Below are positions 1-11,728 of a stretch of 64,000 bases of DNA, piece after piece. The notes below the pieces were generated by a model that made no database searches, had not been told where the DNA came from, and saw only the letters and a list, made by a program, of their open reading frames with translations. The stretch comes from Plantago ovata. Lineage: Eukaryota; Streptophyta; Magnoliopsida; Lamiales; Plantaginaceae. The stretch covers positions 1,675,545 through 1,739,544 of the forward strand of contig CM051456.1 in the NCBI GenBank assembly GCA_028274465.1, read 5' to 3'. Within the stretch, counting starts at the first letter, position 1, and each line of letters begins with the position of its first letter. A program made the translations under genes and the position numbers.

Positions 1-430
1 TAAACCCTTTGTTTTCAGGTTTTGGGAGTTTGGTAATGGGTGTTTTTATTGTTTGGGGTATCCGACGTCACCTATTTATAAGTTTCACCAGCAATGATTG
101 CTCGTCGTGCTCTTTTAAATTTTTTTTAGTGTCCTGTCCTGTGTTTCTTCTTCTTTGCTTTTCGATTTCTTTATCAATTCGTTGATTGATATTTTATGTT
201 CTTCAGGTTGGTAATTAAACAGCAGCAAAATAAACAAATTACTATATATCATGTTGATAAAGGACCTTTCTCTTCATAACAGTCAACCCGAGGAGATTCC
301 AAAGGTGATAGTATTTTTGTTCTGTACTTTGTTTATTCATTCTGCTTAATTCCTACCTTGGTCACTTACTTTATTTCCAATTAATTCTTTGCTCATAGAA
401 CTAACACCAGTATCTTTTCATGTGTTAGGC

Positions 431-1815
431 ATGCCCCGGAAAAGTCTTGTCAATGAATGATCGGATTAGTGATTTACCTGATGACATTCTAGTCCACATA
501 ATCTCGTCTTTAACACTGAAAGAAGCTGGGACTACAAGCGTGCTATCAAAGAGATGGAGACATGTTTGGGCCTATATTCCTCATCTCAAATTTGATGCTG
601 ATAAATCTGAAATCGAATGGGTATGCATATCATCGAAAATTCTATATGAAGAAGAGCCTAAGTATTTCCGTTGGGTGGACCAAGTAATTCTATTGATGAC
701 TTCATGGTACGGTTTAGATTACTTATAAGTCGTTATGAGAATATTGATAACTGGCTCAGATTTGCAGCCGAGAAGAAAGTAAGGAGGCTCCAACTGGATA
801 TGATAATGAATACTAGAAAATCCTATACGTTTCCTAGCTTATCACCCTGGAACACACTAACCTCTCTTGAGTTGGGCGTCGTAGATGTGACTGGTGAAAC
901 TCTCCAGAAATTCTTATCCGATTCTCAAAATCTTGAAGTTTTATCAGTTAGTAATTCATTCACCCTTGTAGATTTGAGAGTTGTTGATCCTCCTATTTAA
1001 AGATCTCAAATCGCGACATGGTGGAATATTTGGAGATTTCTGCACCAAATCTTATATCCTTTCATTACCATGGAAATGAATTGTCAAGTCCACCTTTAAA
1101 AAGCACCCCTAAGCTGGCTGAACTTTACATCGGTGGTTACGAGGGCACTGATTTGTTGGGGGGCTGTTCACATTTTTCAAGTTATATCCCTCAACTTGAA
1201 GCGCTTAGTCTGTGTACATCAAGATATCGTCGGGTTAGTACCTTAACCTTCTCCTTTGCCTAATAACTATACCGATATATCCCATCTGATAATGAAGTAT
1301 TGATTGTCAAGCATCGTTGTCTTATTTTGCAGCGTACTCGGAGAGTGTTTCCAGTGGGCCAAAACTGAAGATGCTGTATGTTTGTATTTCGCCAAAAACA
1401 GCTGATCATCTATTTGTTCTTAGTTCCCTCATACAGGCTTGTCCTGTCTTGCACAAAGAAGTCAAGGTGATTTTTTGGTTTTAATATGTGGTTCGGTTCT
1501 GTACTTGTATTTGACATTTTATCTCATCTGTTGCAGCTTTATATAACCGATGATCTGGAGATGAACGAACGGGTGAGAGAAGTGTTTCCTCATCGGCAGT
1601 TGAAAACTCTGGAGATTAGAGGATTTGTGGGGTGTGATCTGGACATGGGATTTGCTATGTATCTAATCAAAACTTTTGTTTCATTAGAAAAAATCACAAT
1701 TAAGGCATATGGTTGGCAAGAGAAGACCTCGGTTAGAGCGAAAGAGGAGGCTGAGCGATTGCGCACACTTGTTAAACCTGGAACGGAACTGGAATTCCAT
1801 GATGGTGATTGCTGA
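431..1815 (+). pseudogene. F-box/FBD-LRR gene, copy 1, frameshifted
   Basis: Related to plant F-box/FBD/LRR proteins, substrate receptors of SCF ubiquitin ligases. The F-box (RISDLPDDILVHIISSLT, then SKRWRHVW) reads from ATG 453. An upstream ATG at 431 starts MPRKSLVNE, a typical family N-terminus, but runs into a stop that overlaps the F-box start, so the true start may itself be shifted. The LRR part continues in other frames: about 700-990 (IDDFMVRFRL, IDNWLRFA), then about 991-1233 (MVEYLEISAPNLISF). Likely introns are 1234-1332 and 1467-1536. The last exon (1537-1815) carries the FBD-like tail HRQLKTLEIRGF. At least two frame changes (near 690 and 990), plus a phase mismatch at the first intron, suggest a pseudogene. 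A 5'-leader intron at about 305-429 is plausible. No neighbour helps to define a target. Confidence 0.75.
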
Positions 1816-4260
1816 ATTCATTCAATGGCGCATTTCCTTTCATGGTTTATGTGAGTCAACACTTGCGGTGTTGACTAGTACTGGCTTGGCTTGCTTTAAT
1901 ATTGTTTGTGCAGGCATGCACAATCATTCAACAAAACACTAGGATCAATATCATAGTCGCTACTACTAAATCATTCATATATTGTTTCTTTCTGCACTGT
2001 TGTTAGCAGCTGTTCTTCCTATAGCAGAAACTTGTAACTCCTGGTGATCCCAAATGTGCGTAGATATTCTGGAACTAGCCTCGACATATTTGACTTTCTC
2101 AATAAAGACGAAATAAAATAAATGGTTGGGAATGCAGTGCTTTTTATCATATTGATGAAGACCTGGGCTTCGGCCCAAGCCATGCCGTAGATCGACGGCA
2201 AGAAGGGCCATGCACGGGCGCTGCCCTGGTTCTGTTTTCTTTTACGTAGTTTAGTTATTTTATTTAGTTCCAATTTCTATTCCTTTAGAACTATTTTCCA
2301 TGTTTATACTTTTGCTTGGTCATTAAATTAAAAAATTAGAGTAACTTTTCAATTCTTATTTAAGCACGACGTAAGATATTCTTTTCTTTACATTGAATAA
2401 TATTTTGAGTTTAGAACATTACGATCCATTTGGTGTAGAATTGAATTTAGGAAAAAAAAATCCTCTAAAAATTGCTCTAAAATCTTACACGCAGTTGATA
2501 GAAGTTGCATTAAGTGTTGTAAAACGAGCTTTCTATTAATCTGTACACTAAAACCTGCTGATGGGTTGTTGCACAATTAGGAGTAGTTGTAGGGTAGGTG
2601 ATGCATTTGTTGTGTGTCAGTAAAATATCCCAAGTACAAATCTGTATTACAAAGTGGTTCAAAGTTCAAACCTAGCAGCGTGAGCTCATCCCCTCTCACA
2701 TGCTGCTGGGCGTGTGAATGGAGATGAGAGTTTCATTCCGGAATGAACTTATTTTATTTTTGTTTTCCATTTTATATTCTTACTTTTACCTTTTCAATTG
2801 ACTTGTTTTTGTATTTATTTAATAAAATAAATGAAAAAAAGGTGGGATGAGAGGGGATGACTGTTGGAGTAGTTTGAGATGAGTAAGTGAGACGATGAGA
2901 TGACATAAAAGAGAGGGTATGAGAGGGGATGACTGTTGTAGAAGTCCTTACTCATTGACCAAATTTGAGACTGAGAGAGCATGAGAACTCATTGACCAAA
3001 TTTGAGACCGAGAGAGCATGAGAAAAACGATAAGAAAAATTCGTCAAATTTAAAAATAATTTAAGAGTGGGAATGTAGTGTTTGTAAATACTTATTAAAA
3101 TAGATTATCTGATTTTTTACATTTTTAATTAATTTTTTAGTGTTTGATTTTTATACTTCCGTTGTTGGTTCTTTAAAATTAAGTAGACTAACCGCCGTAA
3201 GCTAAAAACATCAAGTGAGGTGATTTTGGTGCTTGAATCACCATATAAATAGGAAAGGTAAAAAAATGTTAAATAAATAAATTTATTAATACTTAAGTGA
3301 TTACTTTAATTTTAAGCAAACACTAAGATGTGACTTAATTTCAAATTTTAATGTTTATACTAAACACCCCATGTTTTTTGTTAAAATCATCTTTTTAAAA
3401 GTTTAAGCAAAATTAACACATTTGATTTGATAAGCATTTGCAAACACTACACTAGAACGTTTGCATATAAAAAATTTAAATTTTAAATTTATACTTATGT
3501 AATTATCTTATCATAAATTACATAAATATATCAAATGCATATTAGATATTGTAATTCTATTCACCGTTTAGTATTCAAACATCATCCTATGTTTCTTCAT
3601 CAAATCAGTTTTTAAAATTTTATAGTTGAAATTTCGTCGTTGAACTTCTGTATATTCAAATTGTTTTCACCAATATACGAGGTAATAAATAAAAATCTCA
3701 AGTTAAATTGATATTTAATTATTTTAACCTTACCTTATAAAAATACGACACTAAATTTAACATTTTAACTCTCAAGTTCTTCATTTTGGCGTGCGAATTA
3801 AAAAAAAAAATTCGTGAACTAAAATTTTTATCCAACTCCGGAACGACAATTAGAGATCGAAATAATAAAAAACAAACTCTTGAAAATGAAAAATTATTAT
3901 GTTTCTAATCTTGAAACACCCATCAAACTTTTACTTCAAATAAATAAATTATTCTAATATATTCCCTAATAATGTTGAATATTAAACAAATAATAATTTC
4001 TAATTGATTAATTAATGACATTCGTAGGTGTACCCGTAAGTCTAAGGACATCAAACGGTGGAACAGAAATCACCTTTGTTCAAATTCGGTTTTATCCCAA
4101 CAACTGAATGATCAAATAGTACTAATAACAATAATCCTCTACGGTGAGCATATACATATATAGTAGGAGTAATAAATAATACGCAATCAGACACACTTCA
4201 CTCTTGCTTTTACTGTACTTTGGTGTTTCAATTTCTCCAACTCCTTTCTCAGTAAACACG
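1816..4260. other. AT-rich spacer, no recognisable gene
   Basis: No convincing coding sequence on either strand. It holds the presumed 3' end of the F-box gene, a short GC-richer patch near 2160-2230, repeated GAGAGGGGATGACTG motifs near 2850-2935, and a small tandem repeat at 2951-3024. Confidence 0.5.
2951..3024. repeat. 37-bp tandem repeat, 2 copies
   Basis: Two near-identical 37-bp units, each beginning CTCATTGACCAAATTTGAGA, at 2951-2987 and 2988-3024; they differ at about one base. Confidence 0.8.
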
Positions 4261-4446
4261 ATGTGTGTACGGGCTACCGTCAAACTCGACAAGACAGTTG
4301 AAAAGTGGAAGGAATACATTGAGATCAAGACACAAATTAATTTGATTGAGAACCCAAGGGTCAAAGAAAAGTACTAAGAAAGAGAAGGTGAAGCCTAAAG
4401 ACAACATGATAACAGAGTTGGAAAGGTCCATATTACAAGAAGCATA
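4261..4446 (+). pseudogene. Small ORF or relic, unrecognised
   Basis: An ATG at 4261 opens a 38-codon ORF (MCVRATVKLDKTVEKWKEY...) ending at 4377. The +1-shifted frame then continues with a lysine-rich tail (KKEKVKPKDNMITELER) ending in TAA near 4446. A TATA-like ATATATAG about 100 bp upstream and a pyrimidine-rich leader make it look like a transcribed small gene with one frame change. I do not recognise the product. It may equally be chance coding in a repeat. Confidence 0.25.
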
Positions 4447-5225
4447 ACCTTCACCAACGGTGACTTTCTAACAAAAAATCAGTTCATTGCAATTTGTAAC
4501 GAATTTCCAACATAACACCAACAAAATTTTAACTAAAAGAAATTCATACGTGATTAGTGACTAATTACCAACAAAACACCAACAAATTTGATTTCTTGTT
4601 ACAATTATGTAGGTATTTTGTTGCTGCAATTCTCAACACTATTTTGTTGGAACTTGTAACAAGTTTGCACACCAACGCAAAATCCGTTAGAGATTGTTTT
4701 ACCAACGAAAATTCCAACAACATAAAATTAGTTGAAAAGTTTCTCACCAACCAAAATATCAGCATTGAAAAAAATGTTAGAAATATTTCTGACCAATGAA
4801 AATTCCAACAAACAATTGGTTGATAATTAATTTTTTTTTCTTTTTAGAAAACCAAATTAAAGAAAATTCATATGAAACTCAATAAAGTCATATAGTATTC
4901 TGGAAAAGATAAGCTAAAACATAGTTTTCGCGATGACGACCTAACCTAATATGTAATCTTCTCAAATCGCCTACGCGGTTCCAAGTTCCAAGTTATTGAA
5001 CTTTTAGTCAATGAGCCTAGGCGGTGGCAAAGTGCCTGGGCAGCAAAAAGTAGGTGATACTGTGATATCCTAGGCGCCGCTGCATACCGAGATTGTGTCG
5101 CCTAGGCGCGGGGTATCTTATACTAGTTTTTTATAAGTTTGCCTAATAAATCACCATGCCTATCTTATATATATCTTTAATGGTGAGCAAAATTCTTTAC
5201 CAAAAAAATGGTGAGCATGCATGTA

Positions 5226-5236
<11 letters not shown>
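4447..5236. repeat. CCAACAAA-rich repeat-like spacer
   Basis: Motifs such as CCAACAAAA, ACCAACGAAAATTCCAACA and GACCAATGAAAATTCCAACA recur between about 4455 and 4815. This resembles interior or subterminal repeats of plant DNA transposons, but I see no ends. At 4960-5115 a separate GC-richer patch repeats CGCCTAGGCG-like words. No gene found. Confidence 0.3.

Positions 5237-5292
<56 letters not shown>
5237..5292. repeat. (AT)n microsatellite
   Basis: Uninterrupted alternating AT/TA of about 55 bp following a short GT run. Confidence 0.95.
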
Positions 5293-5295
<3 letters not shown>

Positions 5296-5484
5296 TTGCC
5301 AATTTGCAATTACTGGTTGTGATGATGAATCGTGATCCTTTGATCCTAGTTATAAGTCCATGCATGCGTCAATCCCCATAAAATAAGATGATGATTATTG
5401 TATGTGATTAAAAAGTGTTATCACTTGGTTGATTCAAATTAAGCCTCTTCATAATAAAATGTTCCTTTACATTCTTATTTCTTA

Positions 5485-5741
5485 CTTCCTCCGGAAACTT
5501 AATAGGTTTACACTTTGTTTTTGTTGACTTTTTTATGTCCGTTTTGACCTCAAATTAATCATAATTGATTACGGAAACATTAATTTTAGAAGTTATACTA
5601 TAAAAATATAAGAAGTATACTTTTATAATATAACTTTTTAAATTATTTTTTTCTTACCGAGTTATTATTTACATGAGGTCAAACCGAACATCGAAAAGTC
5701 AACAAAAATAAAGTGTAAACGTATTAAGTTTCCGGAGGAAG
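5485..5741. mobile_element. Stowaway-like MITE (Tc1/mariner)
   Basis: A 257-bp element with inverted termini that begin CTTCCTCCGGAAACTTAATA and stay alignable for about 45 bp (the right arm ends TTAAGTTTCCGGAGGAAG). It is flanked by TA on both sides (5483-5484, 5742-5743). CTCCCTCCG-type ends, a TA target and non-coding AT-rich centre are the Stowaway signature. Confidence 0.85.
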
Positions 5742-5743
5742 TA

Positions 5744-6407
5744 CCAAAAAACAAATGTAATTTCTTATAGTATTGTGCGTTACGGCTGTGAAGTTGTGTT
5801 GAACAAATATGATGATCTTAATTTACGTGCTTAAAGAATATCATATGGTGCTCTATATGCGCAAAATTAATTACATGATGGCTAGTCTATACATGGTTAT
5901 CTTAGCAGTACCTCTGATGATTTATAATTTATATAAATAAGAGATGGGGCGATTCGTTTACTCTCGGTATATTAATGAAATTTGTATTGAGGAACTAGTC
6001 GCCACATCAAAAGTAGGAAATTTTTTATAGTGGGCCTGGTCTATGATGAATTTCATAGACCTTGTGGATATGAATGTGTCACACAGGCAATCAAGTGTGT
6101 TTCATATGATAGTTAATGATGGTCTACCACAAAGTCTTATGGACCTAGTTCACATATAAATTTCCGCCAAAACTAAGTTTCAAATACGCACGGATTTTGA
6201 TATGTACACTTTTAGATGTACTTATCCTACGTATTAAAACAAAAAGAGTGGAGTATTACAATTTACATTGCATTCATCATATTTCATATTCTCTTTTTGC
6301 CATTTGTTTTTTAACTCATGTAGTATTCATTTTTAATACATGTGGCAAACAATCACTAATTCATTAGCTATGTTGATATATAAATTTCGCAGACCGTACG
6401 TAGAACC
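5744..6407. other. Spacer, no gene seen
   Basis: AT-rich spacer between the Stowaway MITE and the second F-box gene. No coding signal was found; the last about 100 bp presumably hold the F-box promoter and leader. Confidence 0.45.
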
Positions 6408-7946
6408 ATGACAAACTGCAGGGTGAAAAAATCTAAAAATAGTGGAGATAGAATTAGTGATTTACCATATGATGTTATATGTCACATTCTGTCGCTTATG
6501 CCCACAAAAGATGTTGTAAGGACCTGTGTTTTGTCGAGAGATTGGTAGTATAGATGGACTTGTATCCACAGTTTTGATGTCAATGATAGAGTTTCCTATC
6601 AAGGACAAACAAGTGAGAAATTCTTCAGAAAGAAAAGCACCAGGGAGGGATTTGCTAACTTTGTTGACCGGATAATTTCTATCCCCGAGTATAAAAAAGT
6701 TTTTTCTGTCAATGTCATGTGTGTACGGGTATGAACCAGCTCGCTTAACTGCATGGATTAATGCTGCATTGGTGAAAAACGTTGAGAATCTTAAAGTATC
6801 TTATAAACGTGATGGCATAATCTTACCACGCAGTTTTCAGTACCATAACACGTCATTGAGAACATTGGAACTGGATATTCCCTGCACTTTCAAAGTTCCC
6901 ACCTCTTGCTCTTTTCCAAAACTGAAAATGCTAAATCTATGCAGTGTTCGTATCGTTAATGTGTCTTCCAGTAGTGATAATCTGTTAGTATTATCTGTCC
7001 CAGTTCTTGAAACATTGGTACTGAGCAGTTGCCAATTTTCCAATGTAAAGATTGTGGAAGTCCATGCTCCTTCTCTGACTAAACTGGACTACACTAGTAG
7101 TTTTGAAATTGACTGTTCAATAAAGATTCTTAGCACGAGCCTCGTGGAGTTTATATACCAGAATGGTGGTGGATCAGATGATAGTATTATTTTTATTGGA
7201 CAACGTGTTGTTTGCGCACAGCTGGTGTATTCTGGCGGTCATGATCCTGTGAAGATTCGAACACATGCTAGAAAATTGTTGAAAGAATTGTCAATGTTGA
7301 AGGAGTTAAAGACGAAGAGTTCTTTAATAGAGGTTTGTTCTAGTTTCATACTCACTTTCGAAGTATTACTGATATATGATGTTAACGATCGATCTTTCTT
7401 TTTTCTTTTAAGGCTATTGAAGTACCAGCAGTACTCAGAGTCTCGCTCCCCGTATGTCTTGATAATTTGACTCGACTAATTGTCAAGGATGAATATCTGG
7501 GTTTTTCTCCCGAAGGACTGGTCGAGTTACTGAGCGTTGCGTCATTCCTGAAGTTTCTTGACATAGATTTGGTGAGTTGATGGTTTCTTTACAATGTTTA
7601 CATGTCAAATTGCCTTTCCTCTTTGTTTGCCCTTTTTTCTTTCTTTTTTCTTGATTGAGTATGTATAGTTTTGGTGAATCTATGGTATTTTTCTTTTCAG
7701 CTGTACGATGAGTATACGACGATCAAGTATGACTATGATGTTGTGAAGTGTGTGCCAGTCTGCATCAAAGACACCCTAGAAGAAGTAACTTTTCGATTGG
7801 GATACAAATATCACTGTGCACTCGCAGTGTTTTTGCTCAAGAATGGAAGAAAACTGAAGAAAGTTCATGTTGACCGTTATGGAAAGTTATCAACATTTCC
7901 CATGTCCAGCTCTTTGGTGAATCGCTTTACACAAGGAAGTAGCTAG
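6408..7946 (+). pseudogene. F-box/FBD-LRR gene, copy 2, stop plus frameshift
   Basis: Second F-box/FBD-LRR gene. ATG 6408 opens MTNCRVKKSK and then the F-box (RISDLPYDVICHILSLMPTK, VRTCVLSRDW). A TAG at 6546-6548 replaces the residue after RDW. The frame then shifts by one base near an A/T-run at about 6690-6705, after which the LRR part reads cleanly (SCVYGYEPARLTAWINAAL to 7332). Exons 7413-7571 and 7701-7946 follow in phase 0 with GT-AG borders and end in FRLGYKYHCALAVFLLKNGRKLKKV, a typical FBD end. The promoter side is AT-rich. The stop sits inside the F-box, so the downstream part could not act as a normal SCF adaptor. It is diverged from the copy at 431-1815. Confidence 0.8.
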
Positions 7947-8730
7947 TTAAAGAAGAATCAAACTTGATCAGGTGATTTCAATCTACTTTATTAAGCCCAA
8001 AACATGTTTAAAATAATTCAATCTCAATACGTTCTACTTGTTACCACTTGGAAATTCATGTATATAATTGCTTCATGGTTTCTGAGAGTTGTTATACAGA
8101 AACCAGTAACTTGATCATTCTTGAATCTTGAACATCTCTTTTCCGGTACATGCCTAACATACAACTTTGAAACAAGAGAGGTGTAGCATGAAATAAACCC
8201 AAAACGAACATTGTTTTCTTTTTATTTTTCTGCTCCGTGATTCTAATGTGATTCAAATCTACCCGGATAAACCAGCAAGCAGTTTATCCAATGCAGCATG
8301 AGGCGGCTAACTGATAAGCAAATGGAAGGGCATTGTTCTCCATGTGTTTTAAAATCCTTTCAACAAAAACAGTAGCTTAGCTAGTTGACCTACGAACACA
8401 AAGCTTTATGACAAACGATTTTAACGTAATATTCTACGTTACAGAAAGTACTCAGAGGCCAGTTGTCATTTAACTTACATGATCAACTCGGGAGGTTATT
8501 GCTAGAAAGGCTGGAATCTTTAGAAGGCCACACCTGTAGAAAGAGACAACAAGAGATTAGTACATTACTACATTCAGATAATTACACATCTGAGTCCCAT
8601 GAAGTTTTACATGTAGAAAACTGGTTTGCAATAAACAGGTCACCTTATGGAAAATTCGGCCTTGTAGAAGTCGGTAAGGAACTGGGCCAAACTTTCTTGA
8701 ATCATTACTGACTTCAGCGTTGTCACCTCT

Positions 8731-9110
8731 CTTTCTCTCTTGCTGAAGAATCGAAAGGATTCGAACCTTTGCATGTTGATACCAAAAACCACTCTCTCCT
8801 TCTCGATCGGTAAAGGCCTCGACGAAGGCAAGATCTCCAATTAGAGCCCCATTAGTAATAGCCTTGAATGACAGACAGATCCCACAAAGTGCTTTCTTTC
8901 CCAGACTCTTTGATGAGTTCATTCGAGGCACAAAATTGCCCAATTTGAAGACATAATTCTATCCATGGTCAAACCGGCAGGCATCCCTCCTGCCCCAAGA
9001 TGGAGATGGGATCAAAGACTTCGCCCCAGGAATTAGGGTAAGACGAGTGCTTGCATTAAGTTCCCCTGCGTTCGGCCTCGCTGTCTCTGAGGATCTTCCG
9101 AAAGAATTTC
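8731..9110 (-). other. Organelle-like insertion (candidate NUMT)
   Basis: Absent from the paralogous copy B, where exon 3 runs straight through and only about a dozen bases lie at this spot. The inserted block is markedly more GC-rich than its surroundings. On the minus strand it contains a stretch recalling the 3' half of plant mitochondrial-type tRNA-Gln: GGTTTTTGGTA, CATGCAAAGG, TTCGAAT, CCTTT. Source assignment is from memory; the insertion itself is directly visible. Confidence 0.55.
8751..8790 (-). tRNA. Partial tRNA-Gln-like remnant
   Basis: Minus strand: an anticodon-loop-like TTTTTGGTA, then a T-arm with stem AAAGG/CCTTT around loop TTCGAAT (8754-8770). The 5' half (acceptor and D arm) is not recognisable and the acceptor pairing is lost, so this is a fragment, not a functional gene. 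Confidence 0.35.
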
Positions 9111-10374
9111 TGTCCCTTTGGCACCTATAAGTATAACAAGAAAAAAAAAATCACTTTATTCAACCTCAGTATCTTTTACACTCCTAACATGAAATGCATT
9201 AGACACAACAATTTTCCAAGCAATTCTTCTCCAGAAATCACATGAATAGATGAATATCCAAGTATCTAATCATTCTCAACAAAAGAAAAAAAGCAAGGGT
9301 TAGGGAATAATTACAATAACAGTCTTCTGTTCATCAGAGCCCAAAGAATAGGATACTACATCGCCTTCAACAGCCGTCACCCTCTTAGTTACAATCTTTC
9401 TTGGATAATCAGGGGTCCGCAACTGAACCAAATCCCCAGACCCGATTTTCCCCAAACGGCTTGATATCCTTTCCACAAGCACCACATCACCGTGACTGAA
9501 TGTTGGAAGCATACTGGGACCAGTAAGCTACAACAAACATTACCAAGTCACATAAACACAACGTGTGGATCAAGTAGAATGCTTTGTACAAGTGGAAAAT
9601 TCTTACATAAGCAAAGTAGCAGAGGTGGTTTTGGGTGACATGAACGCAACAGGAGAACTTCGCTATGTACATAACAACCTGGAACGCTTCCTTCACGAAC
9701 GGTGTAAGCATCTCCATTCTATTTCTGGCCGGAGGATATTCTTCTTCTTCTTCAGAGCTAATCGCTACCTAGTTTTGTTCAATAAAGTCTAACATATTAA
9801 GCCGAATGTACATGTACATATAAGTGAACACAAAAACAGAACTGAGAACGAAATCCATATTCCGTATCATATGTCAGCAGCAAAACACTAATTTGCCTAG
9901 TTCAGTTCAGTAAAGCCTAACAGATATAACAAGTACTACGCGTAAATTCCTCTCTCCTTTGCCTAAAGTAACAGAAAGGTGCATTTGCCTTATATAGCAT
10001 CATATTCAACTTAAAGTTTACGACACAACCGAACTAGAAATGGCTAGGATGCTATCTAATTCTACACCAAAACGAGAGCTGCTTCTTAAGCTAGCAAACT
10101 CCAGCAATATAATTGAACTAAACAAACAAACTAACAGTCAATAAAATCAATTACCAAATCCAAATCATCCAGTTGCTACATGAGATCATCAAAGCATTCT
10201 ATATTTTTTATTATTTTCGAAATGTTTAGAACCACACAAATTGCTTCAGTTAGCTAGCTAATTAAACTGCGAAACTTCTAATCAACAACGAATGGATTGA
10301 AAGGATCGAAGAAGATATTATTATGAAACATAAATTGACCTAAGAATGAATTGCCTACCTAATACTGTTTGAGC

Positions 10375-10670
10375 GGAAACTAGCTGGCCTCGGTAGTTTT
10401 CACCGCCTCCGCCGTGTAATCGCCGCCTGAGAATTTACAGCCGCCAATTTAAACCCTCACTAATTCAGTTCAATTTGGGGGTCAATTTTAACTTAATAAA
10501 TGAGAACAAGAACTCACGCTCTGGAAACTAGCTGGCCTCGGTAGTTTTCACCGCCTCCGCCGTGTAATCGCCGCCTGAGAATTTACAGCCGCCAATTTAA
10601 ACCCTCACTAATTCAGTTCAATTTGGGGGTCAATTTTAACTTAATAAATGAGAACAAGAACTCACGCTCT
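10375..10670. repeat. Perfect 148-bp tandem duplication in 5' leader of copy A
   Basis: Units 10375-10522 and 10523-10670 read identically, starting GGAAACTAGCTGGCCTCGGT. They lie just upstream of a probable 5'-UTR splice donor on the minus strand (about 10357). Copy B has no such duplication. Identity implies a very recent event. Confidence 0.9.
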
Positions 10671-11081
10671 GGATGCTAGCGTGAAGATTCGTCGTGAACT
10701 ATGTACTCTTAGTTCGCAAACTATTTATTCTTAATTTGAGAATTATCTTTTATAAGGTCAAATATATTTAACTGGAGGAAAATGAAGAATGTTACTATGT
10801 ACTTCATTTGAGATGTTTGGATGGGGCTTTGGTCATTGGAGATGACGTAATGTGTGTTTTGGTTCGGACCTAGGGGAGCCGAATTATATATGTTCAAAGG
10901 GGGCCAACATTGGAAAATGAAAAAAAAAAGATACTCCTATAGAAAAAATTATTTTCAGAATCCTGGGGGACAAACACCCCACAATGCCCCTCTGGTTCCA
11001 CCCTATCACTCCGTATCAACTTCAAAGTGTTAAGTTGACTTGAGTGAGTCTGCTACTTATTCCGGGTTCTTATCCTTCAAC

Positions 11082-11420
11082 ATACATGTGTTTTCTAAAT
11101 TTCATTTGGGCTTTATGTTTAGACTTTTCGATTCTTAGATAATTCGTCCATTAGATTACCTAACCAATCAAGAAACACTTGAACCAATGCCATGGTAAGC
11201 ATGCATATGCTACTTACTGCTCCTTCCCAGTAACTGGTACCGTATAGTTTAGGCATGACCAACTACAACGAATATCATCATGCTGTCAAAATCTTATGCA
11301 AGCGGAAGATTTCAAATATAAATGTCAAATTTTATAGGCTTAACAGAAAAAAAAAATTAATAAATTAGAAACAAAGTGAAAAAAATTGTACTGCTCTTTA
11401 GTTGATCCATTCCAGCCTCT
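11082..11420. other. Spacer between duplicated segments
   Basis: AT-rich DNA beyond the end of segmental copy A. No coding signal recognised. Confidence 0.4.
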
Positions 11421-11672
11421 AAGTATTGTGGACACATTGAGTCCTCATGCAGAGCTGGAGAAGCAGATTGTCTTCCCACGACAAGAGGTTTTTGGCCATA
11501 GGGCTAGCAGTTCTTGCAACACTTTCTCCTCCATATATTGATCACAGAGGTCGATTACAATACCTGAAGATGAGCTTGAGGGTAAGCCAATCGACCTCTT
11601 TTCTTACCTGCCACTTCTGCTCCTTGATCTGGTAACAGCAATTGCTGTTTCTGGTTAGTTAAGAGCGTGGAT
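11421..11672 (+). pseudogene. Unrecognised coding remnant
   Basis: One frame reads DPFQPLSIVDTLSPHAELEK..., then after a stop ITIPEDELEGKPIDLF and a hydrophobic run SYLPLLLLDLVTAIAVSG ending in TAG near 11660. Composition and hydrophobicity suggest a decayed membrane-protein exon. A GGTAAG splice-donor-like site sits inside it. I do not recognise the family. It could be chance. Confidence 0.2.
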
Positions 11673-11728
11673 ATACCAGGTTTGATCCTCTATAAATGGA
11701 TTCATCGTGTTGGTGGATCATCCACAGG

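Larger units (their letters stand above)
8557..9717 (-). pseudogene. IMP1-like mitochondrial signal peptidase, copy A, interrupted
   Basis: Encodes a protein like plant mitochondrial inner membrane peptidase subunit 1 (S26 family), which trims presequences on the intermembrane-space side. Exon 1 (9717-9607) gives [12 protein letters not shown] with the membrane-proximal helix. Exon 2 (9527-9315) holds the catalytic serine in GPSMLPTFS and the lysine in PRKIVTKRV. Exon 3 starts at 9124 with VPKG, where copy B continues HVWVEGDN. In copy A about 380 bp of unrelated DNA interrupts exon 3, which resumes at 8730 with [23 protein letters not shown]. The catalytic dyad is kept but the conserved box is lost, so the copy is probably non-functional. 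Confidence 0.75.
8431..11081. repeat. Segmental duplication, copy A
   Basis: Aligns collinearly with 13136-15453. Both start at ATTCTACGTTACAG and both end at TTATCCTTCAAC, and they include the IMP1-like exons, introns, 5' leader and about 400 bp of upstream DNA. Copy A is longer because of an organelle-like insertion and a 148-bp tandem duplication. Confidence 0.85.

Noticed and set aside
2160-2230. GC-rich patch GGGCTTCGGCCCAAGCC as an organelle or RNA-gene fragment
   Set aside because: Short hairpin-like word only; no tRNA or rRNA features could be built.
5177-5365. Ile-Tyr repeat ORF
   Set aside because: Also a microsatellite artefact.
8557-8943. 128-codon minus-strand ORF
   Set aside because: A chance fusion of inserted organelle-like DNA with the end of the IMP1-like exon; not a gene of its own.
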